From Paucimonas sp. (GTDB taxonomy: Bacteria > Pseudomonadota > Gammaproteobacteria > Burkholderiales > Burkholderiaceae_D): a stretch of 64,000 bases of DNA. The notes beneath the pieces were generated by a model, which worked only from the letters and a program-made list of their open reading frames with translations, ran no database searches and was not told the DNA's origin. Position 1 is the first letter of the stretch; every line of letters starts with the position of its first letter. The stretch covers positions 1-64,000 of the forward strand of contig JAQGMC010000088.1 in the NCBI GenBank assembly GCA_028292545.1, given 5' to 3'. The translations under genes were made by a program, and so were the position numbers. This document shows, one piece after another, positions 1 through 9,181 of the stretch.

Positions 1-2
1 GC

Positions 3-1058
3 CCGGGCCGGCGCCGGCGCGTGCTGCGGCTGGCGCGGCTGGCGGCCGTGCTCGATGCGCTGCCCTTTGGCTTGCTGGATGCGGCCCGGCCCCATCATGA
101 CTGGCTCGACGGCATCGGCTGCAGCACGCTGGGCGATGTGCGCCGCCTGCCGCGCGCCGGCCTGCAGCGCCGCAGCAGCCAGCAATTGCCGGACGAACTC
201 GACCGCGCCTATGGCCTGGCGCCGGAACTGCATGAGTGGGTCGCAGCGCCGCCAGTGTTTGCCGCCGCCTGCGAACTGCCGTACCGCACCGAACAGGTCG
301 ACAGCATCCTGTTTTCTGCCAATGCGCTGTTACTGCAGATGGTGGGCTGGCTGGTGGCGCAGCAACTGGCCGTGACGCAGTTGCAACTGGCGCTCGAACA
401 TGAGCGCGGCCGCACCGCCGTGCCGCCGACGCGGCTGGATATTGCGCTGGCCGAGCCAGCCTGGCAGGAAGCCCACTTGCTGCGCCTGCTGAAAGAAAAA
501 CTGGGCCGGCTGGAATTGCCCGCAGCCGTGATCGGCCTGCGGCTGGCGGCGCTGCAATTGCAGCCGCTGGAGCCAGCCTCGGCCACGCTGTTCCCGGAGC
601 CGGGCGGCACGCCGGCTGACTACCGCCGCCTGCTGGAATTGCTGGTGGCGCGCCTGGGCGAGGATGCGGTGCTGACGCCGGCGCCGCTGGCAGACCACCG
701 GCCCGAGGTTTGCAATCGCTGGCAACCGGCGACGCGTGCGCCGACCACAGCATCGGCTGCCGCTTCTGCTTCTGCTGCCGCGGTATCGGCTTTCGCCAGC
801 GGCCTGCCAGCCAGCGAGCGGCCGTTCTGGCTGCTGGCCAAGCCGCTGCCGCTCCTGGTGCGCGACCATCGGCCTTTCTATGGTTCGCCGCTGCGACTGG
901 CAAGCGCACCGGAGCGCCTGGAAAGCGGCTGGTGGGACGGCAATTTCGCCGCCCGCGATTACTTCATTGCCATCGGCGCAGAAGCGGCTTGCTACTGGGT
1001 TTATCGCGAACGCGTGGGCGATGAAGTGCGCTGGTTTTTGCACGGCCTGTTTGCGTGA
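3..1058 (+). CDS. imuB: ImuB-like Y-family DNA polymerase, C-terminal part (5' end outside window)
   Basis: The reading frame is open to the left edge of the window, so only the C-terminal ~350 residues are present. Family: ImuB is a catalytically defective Y-family polymerase that bridges ImuA, the beta clamp and DnaE2 during SOS-induced translesion synthesis. Visible: a helix-hairpin-like stretch (IGCSTLGDVRRLPRAGLQRR), then a little-finger-like region, an Ala-rich linker (about residues 240-265), and a C-terminal segment beginning RPFWLLAKPLPL, followed by the GWWDG and YWVYRE motifs typical of ImuB tails. dnaE2 starts 15 bp downstream, which is the usual imuA-imuB-dnaE2 order. The GTG at 21 is in frame but is not a believable start. 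Assignment rests on the tail motifs plus the dnaE2 neighbour. Confidence 0.88.
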   Translation, partial: PGRRRRVLRLARLAAVLDALPFGLLDAARPHHDWLDGIGCSTLGDVRRLPRAGLQRRSSQQLPDELDRAYGLAPELHEWVAAPPVFAAACELPYRTEQVDSILFSANALLLQMVGWLVAQQLAVTQLQLALEHERGRTAVPPTRLDIALAEPAWQEAHLLRLLKEKLGRLELPAAVIGLRLAALQLQPLEPASATLFPEPGGTPADYRRLLELLVARLGEDAVLTPAPLADHRPEVCNRWQPATRAPTTASAAASASAAAVSAFASGLPASERPFWLLAKPLPLLVRDHRPFYGSPLRLASAPERLESGWWDGNFAARDYFIAIGAEAACYWVYRERVGDEVRWFLHGLFA

Positions 1059-1073
1059 ACCTGGAACAGGCCG

Positions 1074-4000
1074 ATGACAAGCTCTCCACCGCGCGCCCTG
1101 CTACCGCCTTATGCTGAACTGCAATGCGTGTCCAACTTCACTTTCCTGCGTGGCGCTTCCCATCCCGAGGAACTGGTCGAGCGCGCCGTGCAACTGGGTT
1201 ACAGCGCGCTGGCGTTGGTGGATGAATGCTCGCTGGCGGGCGTGGTGCGGGCGCACCTGGAAGCGAAAAAGCATGGCTTGCACTTTGTGGTGGGCAGCCA
1301 GTTCCGGCTGCAGGTGGAAGAGGGCGCGCCGTCCGCGCCAGCCTTTACCGTCATTGCCCTGGCCCAGGACCGCGAAGGCTATGGCAACCTGTCAGAACTG
1401 ATTACGCTGGGTCGCACCCGCGCTGAAAAAGGCAGCTATCGCCTGTTTGCCGACGACCTGGCCGCGCCAGCTGCGCAACACGCGCATTTGCGCGGCTTGC
1501 CGCGTTGCCTGCTGGTGCTGGTGCCCGATTACGGGCTGCCGCTGGCGCAACTGCAACAGCAGGCGGCCTGGCTGGCGCGCCATTTTCCCAAGCGCGCCCA
1601 TATCGCCTTGACCGTGCTGCACCGGAGCCTGGACGACCTGCACCGGCGCCGCGTGGAACAAGTCGCGGCTGAATTCAAGCTGCCAGTGGTGGCAACCGGC
1701 GACGTCTGCATGCACCGCCGCTCGCGCAAGCCGATGCAGGATACGCTCACCGCAATTCGCATCGGCCGGCCGATTGCCCAGTGCGGCTATGAACTCGCGC
1801 CCAATGCCGAGCAGCACTTGCGTTCGCGCCTGCGGCTGGCCAACCTGTATGCGCCGGCGGCGCTGGCAGAAACGGTCAGGCTGGCGCAGCGCTGCACTTT
1901 CTCGCTGGATGAATTGCGCTATGAATATCCGGATGAACTGGTGCCGCCGGGCGACACACCGGCGGGCTATCTGCGGCGCGAATCCTATATCGGCGCGCAC
2001 CGCCGTTTCCCCGGTGGCATTCCAGCCAATGTGCAGGCGCAGCTGGAACATGAGCTGGGGCTGATCGCGGAAATGGCTTACGAGCCGTATTTCCTGACTG
2101 TCTACGACATCGTGCGTTTTGCGCGCAGCCGCCAGATCCTGTGCCAAGGGCGCGGTTCGGCGGCGAACTCGGCGGTCTGCTATTGCCTGGGCATTACCGA
2201 AGTCGACCCGGCGCGCGGCAACTTGCTGTTCGAGCGCTTCATTTCGAAGGAGCGCAACGAGCCGCCCGACATCGACGTCGATTTCGAACACCAGCGGCGC
2301 GAAGAAGTCATCCAGTACATCTATGCGAAATACGGCCGCGAGCGGGCGGCGTTGACGGGCGTGGTCATCAGCTATCGGCCACGCAGCGTATTGCGCGATG
2401 TCGGCCGCGCGCTTGGCGTGGATGCCGGCCTGATCGACCAGGTCGCCAAGTCGCATCGCTGGTGGGATGGCAAGAGCGGCCTGTCCGAGCGCTTCGTCGA
2501 AAACGGCATCGATCCGGAATCGGACCTGGCGCGCCACTGGTGGGGACTGGCGGAACGCCTGATGGGTTTTCCGCGCCACTTGTCGCAGCATCCCGGCGGC
2601 TTCGTCATTGCGCGCGGCAAGCTGTCGCGCCTGGTGCCGATCGAGAATGCGGCAATGGAAGAGCGCAGTGTCGTGCAGTGGGACAAGAACGACCTTGATT
2701 CGCTCGGCTTGCTGAAGGTCGACATACTGGGGCTGGGCATGCTGTCAGTGATCCGGCGCGCGCTTGCCTTCGTTTCCAGCCAGCGCGGCGAACCCTTCGA
2801 ATTGCAGGACGTGCCGGCGGAGGATCCGGCCACGTATGAAATGATTTGCCAGGCCGATACGGTGGGCGTGTTCCAGATCGAAAGCCGGGCCCAGATGTCG
2901 ATGCTGCCGCGCATGAAGCCGCGCACCTTCTACGACCTGGTGATCGAAGTGGCGATCATCCGCCCGGGGCCGATCCAGGGCGGCATGATCCATCCCTACC
3001 TGTTGCGGCGCCAGGGACTGGAGCCGGTCAGCTATCCCAGTCCCGACATGGAAAAGGCGCTGGCGCGCACGCTCGGCGTGCCCATCTTCCAGGAACAGGT
3101 GATGCAGATTGCGATGCTGGCGGCCGGCTTCACTCCCGGCGAAGCTGACCAGTTGCGGCGCGCGATGGCGGCCTGGCGGCGCAAGGGCGGGCTCGGAAAA
3201 TTTGAAGCCAAGCTGATCGACGGCATGCTCGAGCGTGGCTATAGCCAGGAATTCGCCGATTCGATTTTCAGGCAGGTGCAGGGCTTTGCCGAATACGGTT
3301 TCCCGGAAAGCCACGCTGCCAGTTTCGCGCTGCTGGCCTATGCCAGTTCATGGCTGAAATGCCATGCGCCGGCGGCTTTCCTGGCGGCGCTGTTAAACAG
3401 CCAGCCGATGGGCTTTTATTCGCCTTCGCAACTGGTGCAGGATGCGCGCCGCCACGGCGTGGAAGTGCGGCCGGTCGATGCCTGCGCCAGCAACTGGGAA
3501 GCGACGCTGGAACCGGCCGACAACGATGGCCCGGCGGTGCGCCTGGGCTTGAACCTGGTGGCTGGCTTGCAGCAGGAAGCCGGCTGGCGCATCGAGGAAG
3601 CGCGCGCCGTGCGCAACTTTGATGATGTGCGCGACCTGGCCCTGCGCGCCCGCTTGACGCGTGCCGACTTGCAGGTACTGGCCGCGGCCAATGCCCTGGC
3701 TGGGCTCACGGGAAACCGGCGCCAGGCGCTGTGGCAAGCCATGGCGGGCGCGCCCGACAAGGGTTTGCTGCGCCCGGCCGCCATCCATGAAGAAAGCATT
3801 GCGCTGGCGCCGCCTTCAGAGGCTGACGACATCGTGCAGGATTACAAAGTCCTGGGACTGACGCTGGGGCGGCATCCGTTGTCGCTGTTGCGGCCGGCCT
3901 TGCTCAAGCGCCGCTTCCTGCCGGCCGAGGTCTTGCACACACTTGGCAATGGCCAGTTCGCGCGCGGCTGCGGCATTGTCACGATGCGCCAGCGTCCCGG

Positions 4001-4235
4001 TACGGCCAAGGGCGTGGTGTTTGTCACCATCGAAGATGAAACCGGCCTGGTCAATGTGATCGTCTGGCCTGCGCTGGTGGAAAAGCAGCGCAAGGAAGTG
4101 CTGGATGCGTCGCTCGTTGGCGTGTACGGCACCTGGCAAAACGAGCGCGGTGTGCGCCACCTGGTGGCGCGGCGCCTGGTGGATTTATCGTGGATGCTCG
4201 GCCGGCTTTCCACACACAGCCGCGATTTCGCCTGA
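1074..4235 (+). CDS. dnaE2: Error-prone DNA polymerase III alpha subunit DnaE2
   Basis: C-family DNA polymerase (1053 aa) that carries out error-prone lesion bypass together with ImuA/ImuB. Visible: N-terminal PHP-domain opening (YAELQCVSNFTFLRGASHPEEL, about residues 12-33); the palm motif PDIDVDF with aspartates near residues 399, 401 and 403; the RPGPIQGGMIHPYL fingers motif near residue 640; and a C-terminal OB-fold (GVVFVTIEDETGLVNVIVWP, near residue 980). At about 1050 residues it is shorter than replicative DnaE (~1160), as expected for DnaE2. It starts 15 bp after imuB, so the two are probably co-transcribed. SOS control would come from a LexA site upstream of imuA, outside this window. 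Confidence 0.96.
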   Translation: MTSSPPRALLPPYAELQCVSNFTFLRGASHPEELVERAVQLGYSALALVDECSLAGVVRAHLEAKKHGLHFVVGSQFRLQVEEGAPSAPAFTVIALAQDREGYGNLSELITLGRTRAEKGSYRLFADDLAAPAAQHAHLRGLPRCLLVLVPDYGLPLAQLQQQAAWLARHFPKRAHIALTVLHRSLDDLHRRRVEQVAAEFKLPVVATGDVCMHRRSRKPMQDTLTAIRIGRPIAQCGYELAPNAEQHLRSRLRLANLYAPAALAETVRLAQRCTFSLDELRYEYPDELVPPGDTPAGYLRRESYIGAHRRFPGGIPANVQAQLEHELGLIAEMAYEPYFLTVYDIVRFARSRQILCQGRGSAANSAVCYCLGITEVDPARGNLLFERFISKERNEPPDIDVDFEHQRREEVIQYIYAKYGRERAALTGVVISYRPRSVLRDVGRALGVDAGLIDQVAKSHRWWDGKSGLSERFVENGIDPESDLARHWWGLAERLMGFPRHLSQHPGGFVIARGKLSRLVPIENAAMEERSVVQWDKNDLDSLGLLKVDILGLGMLSVIRRALAFVSSQRGEPFELQDVPAEDPATYEMICQADTVGVFQIESRAQMSMLPRMKPRTFYDLVIEVAIIRPGPIQGGMIHPYLLRRQGLEPVSYPSPDMEKALARTLGVPIFQEQVMQIAMLAAGFTPGEADQLRRAMAAWRRKGGLGKFEAKLIDGMLERGYSQEFADSIFRQVQGFAEYGFPESHAASFALLAYASSWLKCHAPAAFLAALLNSQPMGFYSPSQLVQDARRHGVEVRPVDACASNWEATLEPADNDGPAVRLGLNLVAGLQQEAGWRIEEARAVRNFDDVRDLALRARLTRADLQVLAAANALAGLTGNRRQALWQAMAGAPDKGLLRPAAIHEESIALAPPSEADDIVQDYKVLGLTLGRHPLSLLRPALLKRRFLPAEVLHTLGNGQFARGCGIVTMRQRPGTAKGVVFVTIEDETGLVNVIVWPALVEKQRKEVLDASLVGVYGTWQNERGVRHLVARRLVDLSWMLGRLSTHSRDFA

Positions 4236-4394
4236 GACCGGCGGGCGTCCAGATGTTAGCGGAATCAATTCAAGGAAGCGGTTACTTAATCCGCCTGAAC
4301 GCCGTTGGCTGCGCAAAGTGCGCGCCTGCGGTATGCGGGGCAGTTGTACGCAGCCCCATTGAATATTCCGTTTTAAGCCAGGAAGGAAGTTGTC

Positions 4395-5591
4395 ATGCAG
4401 CCCGTTACTACAAACCTTAATGCCACCGCCACGTCGACCACCACGACAACCCCCACGTTGACCCCCACGGCGACAAACAACTGGCCATACGCCAGTCCGC
4501 CACCCGCGCCTGTCGTTTCCACCCGGGTACAGGAGCAGCCCCATTGGCAAACCGCCTTCGAAGGTCGCAGCCAGGACGACTACTTCCAGCCTGTGCTGCA
4601 AGAGGTGTTGAGAAACTGCGCCCAGTTTTATCTTGACATGACGACGACGCGCTCTCCAGGGGTGAAGGTCGCTGGCGTCGAGCTTGACCCGGACACTGGC
4701 TGGCCGACGCATATCGCTGTTTTCCGAAAAGGGCGCAATGACCAGGTCAAGTCGATTGTTGTGCCGGCTTCAGAGAAAGAAGTGCACCCCGGCTGGGCCG
4801 GCAAGCGCGCGAAAGCCGCATGGGGCGACAAGACCGCTGCCCTGAACTGCTACATCAACCTGGTGCGAGGCGTCGCAAAGGAAAATGCGGATGTTGTCCG
4901 GCTTTACTATCCCGAAATAGGCACGGACCTTCCCGGAAATCATGCGCGCCGCGCCTTCGATGCGCTGGCGTTTGCGTCGAAAATCCTGCCGTCGTTTAAC
5001 CCGGAATTCCCGGACAGATTCCCCGCCGATTCTGCGCCATGGCTCACGCCAAAGCAGGAATCCGCTTTCTTCCAGGCCTACCGCACCGATACGGTAGAAG
5101 CGCTGTATTCCAGCGCCGACGATGATTTCAAATCCCGCTTCGTGCCACGCCTGCTGTTATGCGCAATCGAGGGCATGGGACTTTTCATGACCGACAAGGC
5201 GGGTTCGGAAGAGCGCTGGCACTTCGTTGTGGGCGACGAAAACAGGAAGCGTTCATCGGTGACGCGCACCTATCCGCAGTACGCGCGCGACCAGCTTGCC
5301 AGGTTCGTCGGCGAGCTACGACAGATCATCGACGCTGCTGCCAAAGTCAATGCCGGAGCGGATCCCATGCCGGCGTTGAGATCACCCGAATCCGCGATGC
5401 TGCTGCTGGGCTTCAATCCTGAGCGCATGATCAGGGAGCACATTGTGCACAAGGGCGACAGTTCTGGTGAATTCCTCAAGGCCTGTCGTGATAGGGTCAA
5501 GGCGGCGCGAGATGTGTTGACCGCTCAACTTTTCAATATGACTGACCGCTTCCTGGCCACCGGCGAATTTGCGCCACAGCCAAAGCAGTAA
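4395..5591 (+). CDS. Unknown protein, first of two tandem paralogs
   Basis: 398 residues, family not recognised. The first ~45 residues are a Thr/Pro/Asn-rich, probably disordered leader. The folded part begins near HWQTAFEGRSQDDYF. Blocks shared with the next gene include HIAVFRKGRND, a WAGKRAKAAW-type motif, PGNHARRAFDAL, and LLLCAIEGMGLFMTDKAGS-ERW. There are no convincing membrane segments and no Sec signal. The start is set by AGGAAGGA about 8 bp before ATG. The gene stands alone 160 bp after dnaE2. The polar N-terminus followed by a globular body resembles secreted effectors, but that is only a resemblance. Base composition looks slightly less GC-rich than dnaE2. Confidence 0.85.
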   Translation: MQPVTTNLNATATSTTTTTPTLTPTATNNWPYASPPPAPVVSTRVQEQPHWQTAFEGRSQDDYFQPVLQEVLRNCAQFYLDMTTTRSPGVKVAGVELDPDTGWPTHIAVFRKGRNDQVKSIVVPASEKEVHPGWAGKRAKAAWGDKTAALNCYINLVRGVAKENADVVRLYYPEIGTDLPGNHARRAFDALAFASKILPSFNPEFPDRFPADSAPWLTPKQESAFFQAYRTDTVEALYSSADDDFKSRFVPRLLLCAIEGMGLFMTDKAGSEERWHFVVGDENRKRSSVTRTYPQYARDQLARFVGELRQIIDAAAKVNAGADPMPALRSPESAMLLLGFNPERMIREHIVHKGDSSGEFLKACRDRVKAARDVLTAQLFNMTDRFLATGEFAPQPKQ

Positions 5592-5766
5592 GGTCGCCAA
5601 CCAAGTACTGCGCCGGACCTGCGATCAACAATCGATTGATCTATTAACGCAGCGAATCCGCCTGGATTGTTACTAAAGCGGGGCTGAATCGTTCACCTAG
5701 GCGGCCCGTGCATTTATTGACGCGAAATCCGCCCCTCCACTCACCGGAACCAGGAAGGACCGCGTC

Positions 5767-7056
5767 ATGGATCGCACCCTGAAAACCGCGCCACGCAACG
5801 ACTCTGCTGCTCGTCTTCAAAAGGAAGAACCGGCCAAGTCTCCTAAGACCGAAGCAAAACTGGCCCCGTCACTTCCCGGCGAGCTCAGGGAAGTGGAAAA
5901 GAAAAACGTGCGCAGCAGCCCGTCCGGCAAGCCCGGACTGCGCGCTGCACTTGCCCAAGCCAAGCCAAACTGGGAAACGGCCTTTGAAGGCAAAAGCCAG
6001 GACGATCACTTCACCGACGTGCGACAGCAAGTCGTCGCCAATGCTGTCCAGCAGTGGATGGACCGGCAGGCCGGCGCGGGTATGGTGAAAGTACTTGGCG
6101 TTGAGTTCGACGAATCCACCGGTCAGCTTTCGCATATCGCGATCGTTCGCAAGGGCAAGAACGATGGCGCAAGCAAGCTGCTTGCAGTTCCCGTTTCAGC
6201 CAGTGAAGTGCGCAACGATTGGGCCGGCGGACGCATGAAAGCGGCATGGGCCGGGACGCCAAACGGCGCCGTCGATGCCTACAACGGGCTGATGGCAGAT
6301 GTCGCGGCCAAGACAAAGGAAGTCAACGGGCTCTATCGGCCGAGGGTCGGTGTCGATACGCCGGGCAGCCATGCACGGCGCGCTTTCGATGCGCTCGAAT
6401 TAGCCAGCAAACTCATTGCCGAGCACCCGGCAAACGTCGAGCCTTCGCGGGCGGCGGTCTTGAACTACAACTCCGAAACGCTGTGCTTGCCGGACGAACA
6501 GCAGGCGCTGCGCTTCCTTAATGCCTATCACAAGGGCACGCTCGATACGCTTGTGGCGGAAATGGCGCCGGGCGACAGGCTGGCCTGTCTTCCCGCCTTG
6601 CTGCTCTGTGCATTCGACAGCATGGGCATCTTCATGACTGACAAGGCAGGTTCGCAGGAACGCTGGGAAGCGCTGGTTGCACCCAATACTTCCCGCGCGG
6701 CGGCCGCTGCCAGCCTGACAGGCGACGGAGACGAGCGGGCGGCCAAAGCCATGCAGGTTTATCCGGCTTATGCGCGCGAGGCGGTCAGTCGATTCGTGAA
6801 CCACTTGAAGGATCTGCAGGCGGCGGCCAAGGGCAAATCGAAAGCCGCGATCAATGTGATGGACGCGGCGACTGCGCCGCCAGCGGCACTGCGCATCATG
6901 GGTGTGCAGATGAACCGCCTCATCTTTGAATCGCTGGTTCGCGACGGTAAGGGCGTCACCCCGGATCGATTCGCCAACCGGTTGGCAGCGTCGGGAGGCG
7001 TCAGCACATCGTTGGCCATGCGCCTGTTCGACTCGACCGAAGATTACCTGGGCTGA
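5767..7056 (+). CDS. Unknown protein, second of two tandem paralogs
   Basis: 429 residues, clearly homologous along its length to the gene ending 175 bp upstream: NWETAFEGKSQDDHF, HIAIVRKGKNDG, WAGGRMKAAWAG, PGSHARRAFDALELASKL, LLLCAFDSMGIFMTDKAGSQERW, then a YPAYAREAVSRFV block. The N-terminal ~65 residues are charged (Lys/Glu-rich), unlike the Thr-rich leader of its sister, so the leaders diverged more than the core. The same CAGGAAGGA ribosome-binding sequence precedes a GTCATG start in both genes. The pair probably arose by local duplication. Function unknown: no catalytic motif, signal peptide or transmembrane helix is evident. Confidence 0.85.
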   Translation: MDRTLKTAPRNDSAARLQKEEPAKSPKTEAKLAPSLPGELREVEKKNVRSSPSGKPGLRAALAQAKPNWETAFEGKSQDDHFTDVRQQVVANAVQQWMDRQAGAGMVKVLGVEFDESTGQLSHIAIVRKGKNDGASKLLAVPVSASEVRNDWAGGRMKAAWAGTPNGAVDAYNGLMADVAAKTKEVNGLYRPRVGVDTPGSHARRAFDALELASKLIAEHPANVEPSRAAVLNYNSETLCLPDEQQALRFLNAYHKGTLDTLVAEMAPGDRLACLPALLLCAFDSMGIFMTDKAGSQERWEALVAPNTSRAAAAASLTGDGDERAAKAMQVYPAYAREAVSRFVNHLKDLQAAAKGKSKAAINVMDAATAPPAALRIMGVQMNRLIFESLVRDGKGVTPDRFANRLAASGGVSTSLAMRLFDSTEDYLG

Positions 7057-7212
7057 GCACAGGTCCTACGCAGTCAAGTCGCCCAGCGGTTTGTGGCCTG
7101 GCTGCAGCTGCCGGGTTTTTTCCGGGCAGTTCATCACGGCCAATTCGTCGCGGCCAGGGCGTCACGGCCAGTTCTGGGGCGCCAGCCAGCTTGTGGCCGT
7201 GCGCTCTTTTAC

Positions 7213-7317
7213 TTAGCGAACACGCGCGCCAGGGCGCACACGCGGACCGGCCACTACCCGTGCCCGCAGCTTCTTCCACACGAAGCCAGCTATCGCCATC
7301 AGAATCATTTTCCGCAT
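7213..7317 (-). CDS. 34-residue basic small protein
   Basis: Short frame on the minus strand starting MRKMILMAIAGFVWKK and ending in an Arg/Val/Pro-rich tail (GPRVRPGARVR). GGGGAGAACGCA directly precedes the ATG, an excellent ribosome-binding site. The peptide has a hydrophobic N-terminal helix followed by a strongly basic tail, so a small membrane-associated protein is likely. It lies alone in the 400-bp gap between the tandem unknown genes and a Bug receptor, transcribed opposite to both. No family recognised. Support is the ribosome-binding site, the amphipathic composition and its position in otherwise empty DNA. Confidence 0.55.
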   Translation of the reverse strand: MRKMILMAIAGFVWKKLRARVVAGPRVRPGARVR

Positions 7318-7384
7318 TGCGTTCTCCCCAAGTTGCATCGTCGAACCAGTCAGACGCGATTCGCATTGCTTAGTTCGCCTGGCA

Positions 7385-7413
7385 TTTACAGGGTTTCGGG
7401 GACTGGCTACACT
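7385..7413 (+). promoter_or_regulatory. Sigma70-type promoter for the Bug receptor gene
   Basis: TTTACA and TACACT separated by exactly 17 bp, 48 bp before the ATG of the following receptor gene, which also has an AAAAAAGGAGA ribosome-binding site. Inferred from consensus match only. Confidence 0.5.
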
Positions 7414-7460
7414 CCAGCAAAACGAACACGCGTTCGATTTTTCTAAAAAAGGAGACCTGC

Positions 7461-8459
7461 ATGAGCCAATCCACTTCATCGCGCGCATCCCGCCTGTCAC
7501 GCCGGGATTTCCTGAAGGCCACCACCGCAGCTGGCGCCACGCTGGCATTCCCGGCGCTGGCGCAGCAGGGCTATCCGGCGCGGCCGATCCGCCTGATCTG
7601 TCCCTGGCCGGCTGGCGGTTCGACCGACGTCGTGATGCGCACTTTTGGCGAAAGCCTGGGCAAGATACTGGGCGGCACGGTCATCACGGAAAACAAGCCG
7701 GGCGCGGGCGGCATACTGGGTGCGCAGGAATTGGTCAACGCCAAACCGGACGGCTATACGCTGTCGCAGATTCCGCTGGGCGTGTTCCGCCTGCCGCACA
7801 TGCAAAAGGTGAACTTCGACCCGCTGAAGGATTTCAGCTATATCTCCTGCCTGACGGGCTATACCTTCGGCATGGTGGTGCGCTCGGATTCGCCGATCAT
7901 GAGCATCAAGGACATGGTCGAGTATGCGAAGGCCAATCCGGGCAAGTTCAGCTATGGCTCCACAGGCACCGGCACCACGCCGCACCTGGCGGTAGAGCAG
8001 TTTGCCCGCCGCGCCAATATCAAGCTGCTGCACATTCCCTACAAGGGCAATGCAGAAGGCATGCAGGCGGTGCTGGGCGGGCATGTGATGGCGCATAGCG
8101 ACGCCACAGGCTGGGCTTCGCAAGTCGATGCCGGTCGCTGCCGCCTGTTGGCCACCTATGGCAGCAAGCGCACCAAGCGCTGGCCCAATGTGCCCACGCT
8201 GCAGGAACTGGGTTATGCGACCGTGTCGGATTCGCCGTTTGGCGTTGCCGGCCCGAAAGGCATGGAGCCGGCATTGGTGAAGCGGCTCAACGATGCTTTC
8301 CGCAAGACGCTGGAAGATCCGGCAGTGATTGCGACGCTGGAAAAATTCGACCAGCCGGTCATCTATCTCGACAGCGAGGGTTATACGAAATTCGCGCGCG
8401 AAACCTTCGAGCAAGAGAAGGAAACGATCGAAACCCTGGGGCTGACCAAAACCAGTTGA
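7461..8459 (+). CDS. Bug/TctC-family periplasmic solute-binding protein (Tat-type signal)
   Basis: Tripartite tricarboxylate transporter-type receptor (332 aa) that binds small carboxylates in the periplasm. Visible: a twin-arginine leader (SRRDFLK at about 13-19, then an Ala-rich segment ending FPALAQQ), followed by the family's YPARPIRLICPWPAGGSTD opening, the ENKPGAGGILGAQ loop, and a HIPYKGNAEGMQAVLGGH block. AAAAAAGGAGACCTGC precedes the start. No TctA/TctB membrane partners are nearby, so this is an orphan receptor, as is common in Burkholderiales. Ligand cannot be read from sequence. A Tat leader is less usual than the Sec leader seen in the receptor at 17.2 kb. Confidence 0.94.
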   Translation: MSQSTSSRASRLSRRDFLKATTAAGATLAFPALAQQGYPARPIRLICPWPAGGSTDVVMRTFGESLGKILGGTVITENKPGAGGILGAQELVNAKPDGYTLSQIPLGVFRLPHMQKVNFDPLKDFSYISCLTGYTFGMVVRSDSPIMSIKDMVEYAKANPGKFSYGSTGTGTTPHLAVEQFARRANIKLLHIPYKGNAEGMQAVLGGHVMAHSDATGWASQVDAGRCRLLATYGSKRTKRWPNVPTLQELGYATVSDSPFGVAGPKGMEPALVKRLNDAFRKTLEDPAVIATLEKFDQPVIYLDSEGYTKFARETFEQEKETIETLGLTKTS

Positions 8460-8461
8460 GC

Positions 8462-9070
8462 ATGATGCGACCAGTGCTGGCGATGCGGGGTGTGGCACGG
8501 GCAGTCGCCGGGGCGGCCTTGTTGGCCGCCGCCCTGTGTTCGTTGCCGGCTGCCGCGGCCGGCACGGAAGAGGCGGCCTGGGCTGCGCTGGCCGCAGGCG
8601 ACGCGGTCATCCTGATGCGGCATGCCGCTACGGAAGAAGGCGTCGGCGATCCACCCGGGTTTCGCAAGGATGATTGCAGCACCCAGCGCAACCTGTCGGC
8701 TGCCGGGCGTGAATCGGCGCAAAAGATTGGCGCCGCATTGCGTGAGCGCGGAATTCGCATTGGCGCTGTCTGGTCCAGCCGCTGGTGTCGCTGCCTGGAC
8801 ACGGCCCGGCTGGCATTCGGCCGGGTCGAGTCCAAGTCCATGCTCGATTCCCTGTTCAACGACCCGGAAGGCGGTGATGAAGAAAAGCTGCGCGCGCTGC
8901 GCCAGGCCTTGCGCCAGCGTCCGGGCGGCGGCAACCTGGTGCTGGTCACGCACAACGTCAATATCCGCCGCCTGACCGGCATTTCCACGGCAGCAGGGGA
9001 AATGGTCGTTGCCCGCGCCGACAGCCAGGGCAAGCTCAGCGTGAGCGGGCGTTTGCAGGCGGACCGCTAG
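8462..9070 (+). CDS. Periplasmic histidine phosphatase (phosphoglycerate-mutase-like)
   Basis: About 202 residues. Sec-type signal peptide (GVARAVAGAALLAAALCSLPAAAAG), then the catalytic LMRHA motif of the histidine phosphatase superfamily, the SSRWCRCLDTA block, and the second histidine in LVTHNVNIRRLTG. These proteins transfer phosphate through the RHG/RHA histidine; the substrate is unknown. Several starts are possible: TTG 8456, ATG 8462 and ATG 8465. The first ATG is preferred because the TTG overlaps the stop of the preceding gene and none has a strong ribosome-binding site. It follows the Bug receptor directly and may be co-transcribed with it. Confidence 0.88.
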   Translation: MMRPVLAMRGVARAVAGAALLAAALCSLPAAAAGTEEAAWAALAAGDAVILMRHAATEEGVGDPPGFRKDDCSTQRNLSAAGRESAQKIGAALRERGIRIGAVWSSRWCRCLDTARLAFGRVESKSMLDSLFNDPEGGDEEKLRALRQALRQRPGGGNLVLVTHNVNIRRLTGISTAAGEMVVARADSQGKLSVSGRLQADR

Positions 9071-9130
9071 AAACCAGCCGCCGCTTCACAAGCTTGCGTC
9101 CAGCCTGCTTTGGGGCCTGCTTCCGAGGCC

Positions 9131-9178
9131 GCCCACTTCTAAGCCCACTTCTGAGCCCACTTCCGAGCCCACCTCGCG
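9131..9178. repeat. Four tandem 12-bp units between convergent genes
   Basis: Units GCCCACTTCTAA, GCCCACTTCTGA, GCCCACTTCCGA and GCCCACCTCGCG follow each other without spacing. They fill most of the gap between the phosphatase and the convergent flavoenzyme. Probably slippage-generated; no hairpin or promoter sense is evident. Confidence 0.7.
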
Positions 9179-9181
9179 CCA

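Noticed and set aside
1392-2591. 399-codon minus-strand frame
   Set aside because: Antisense shadow of dnaE2.
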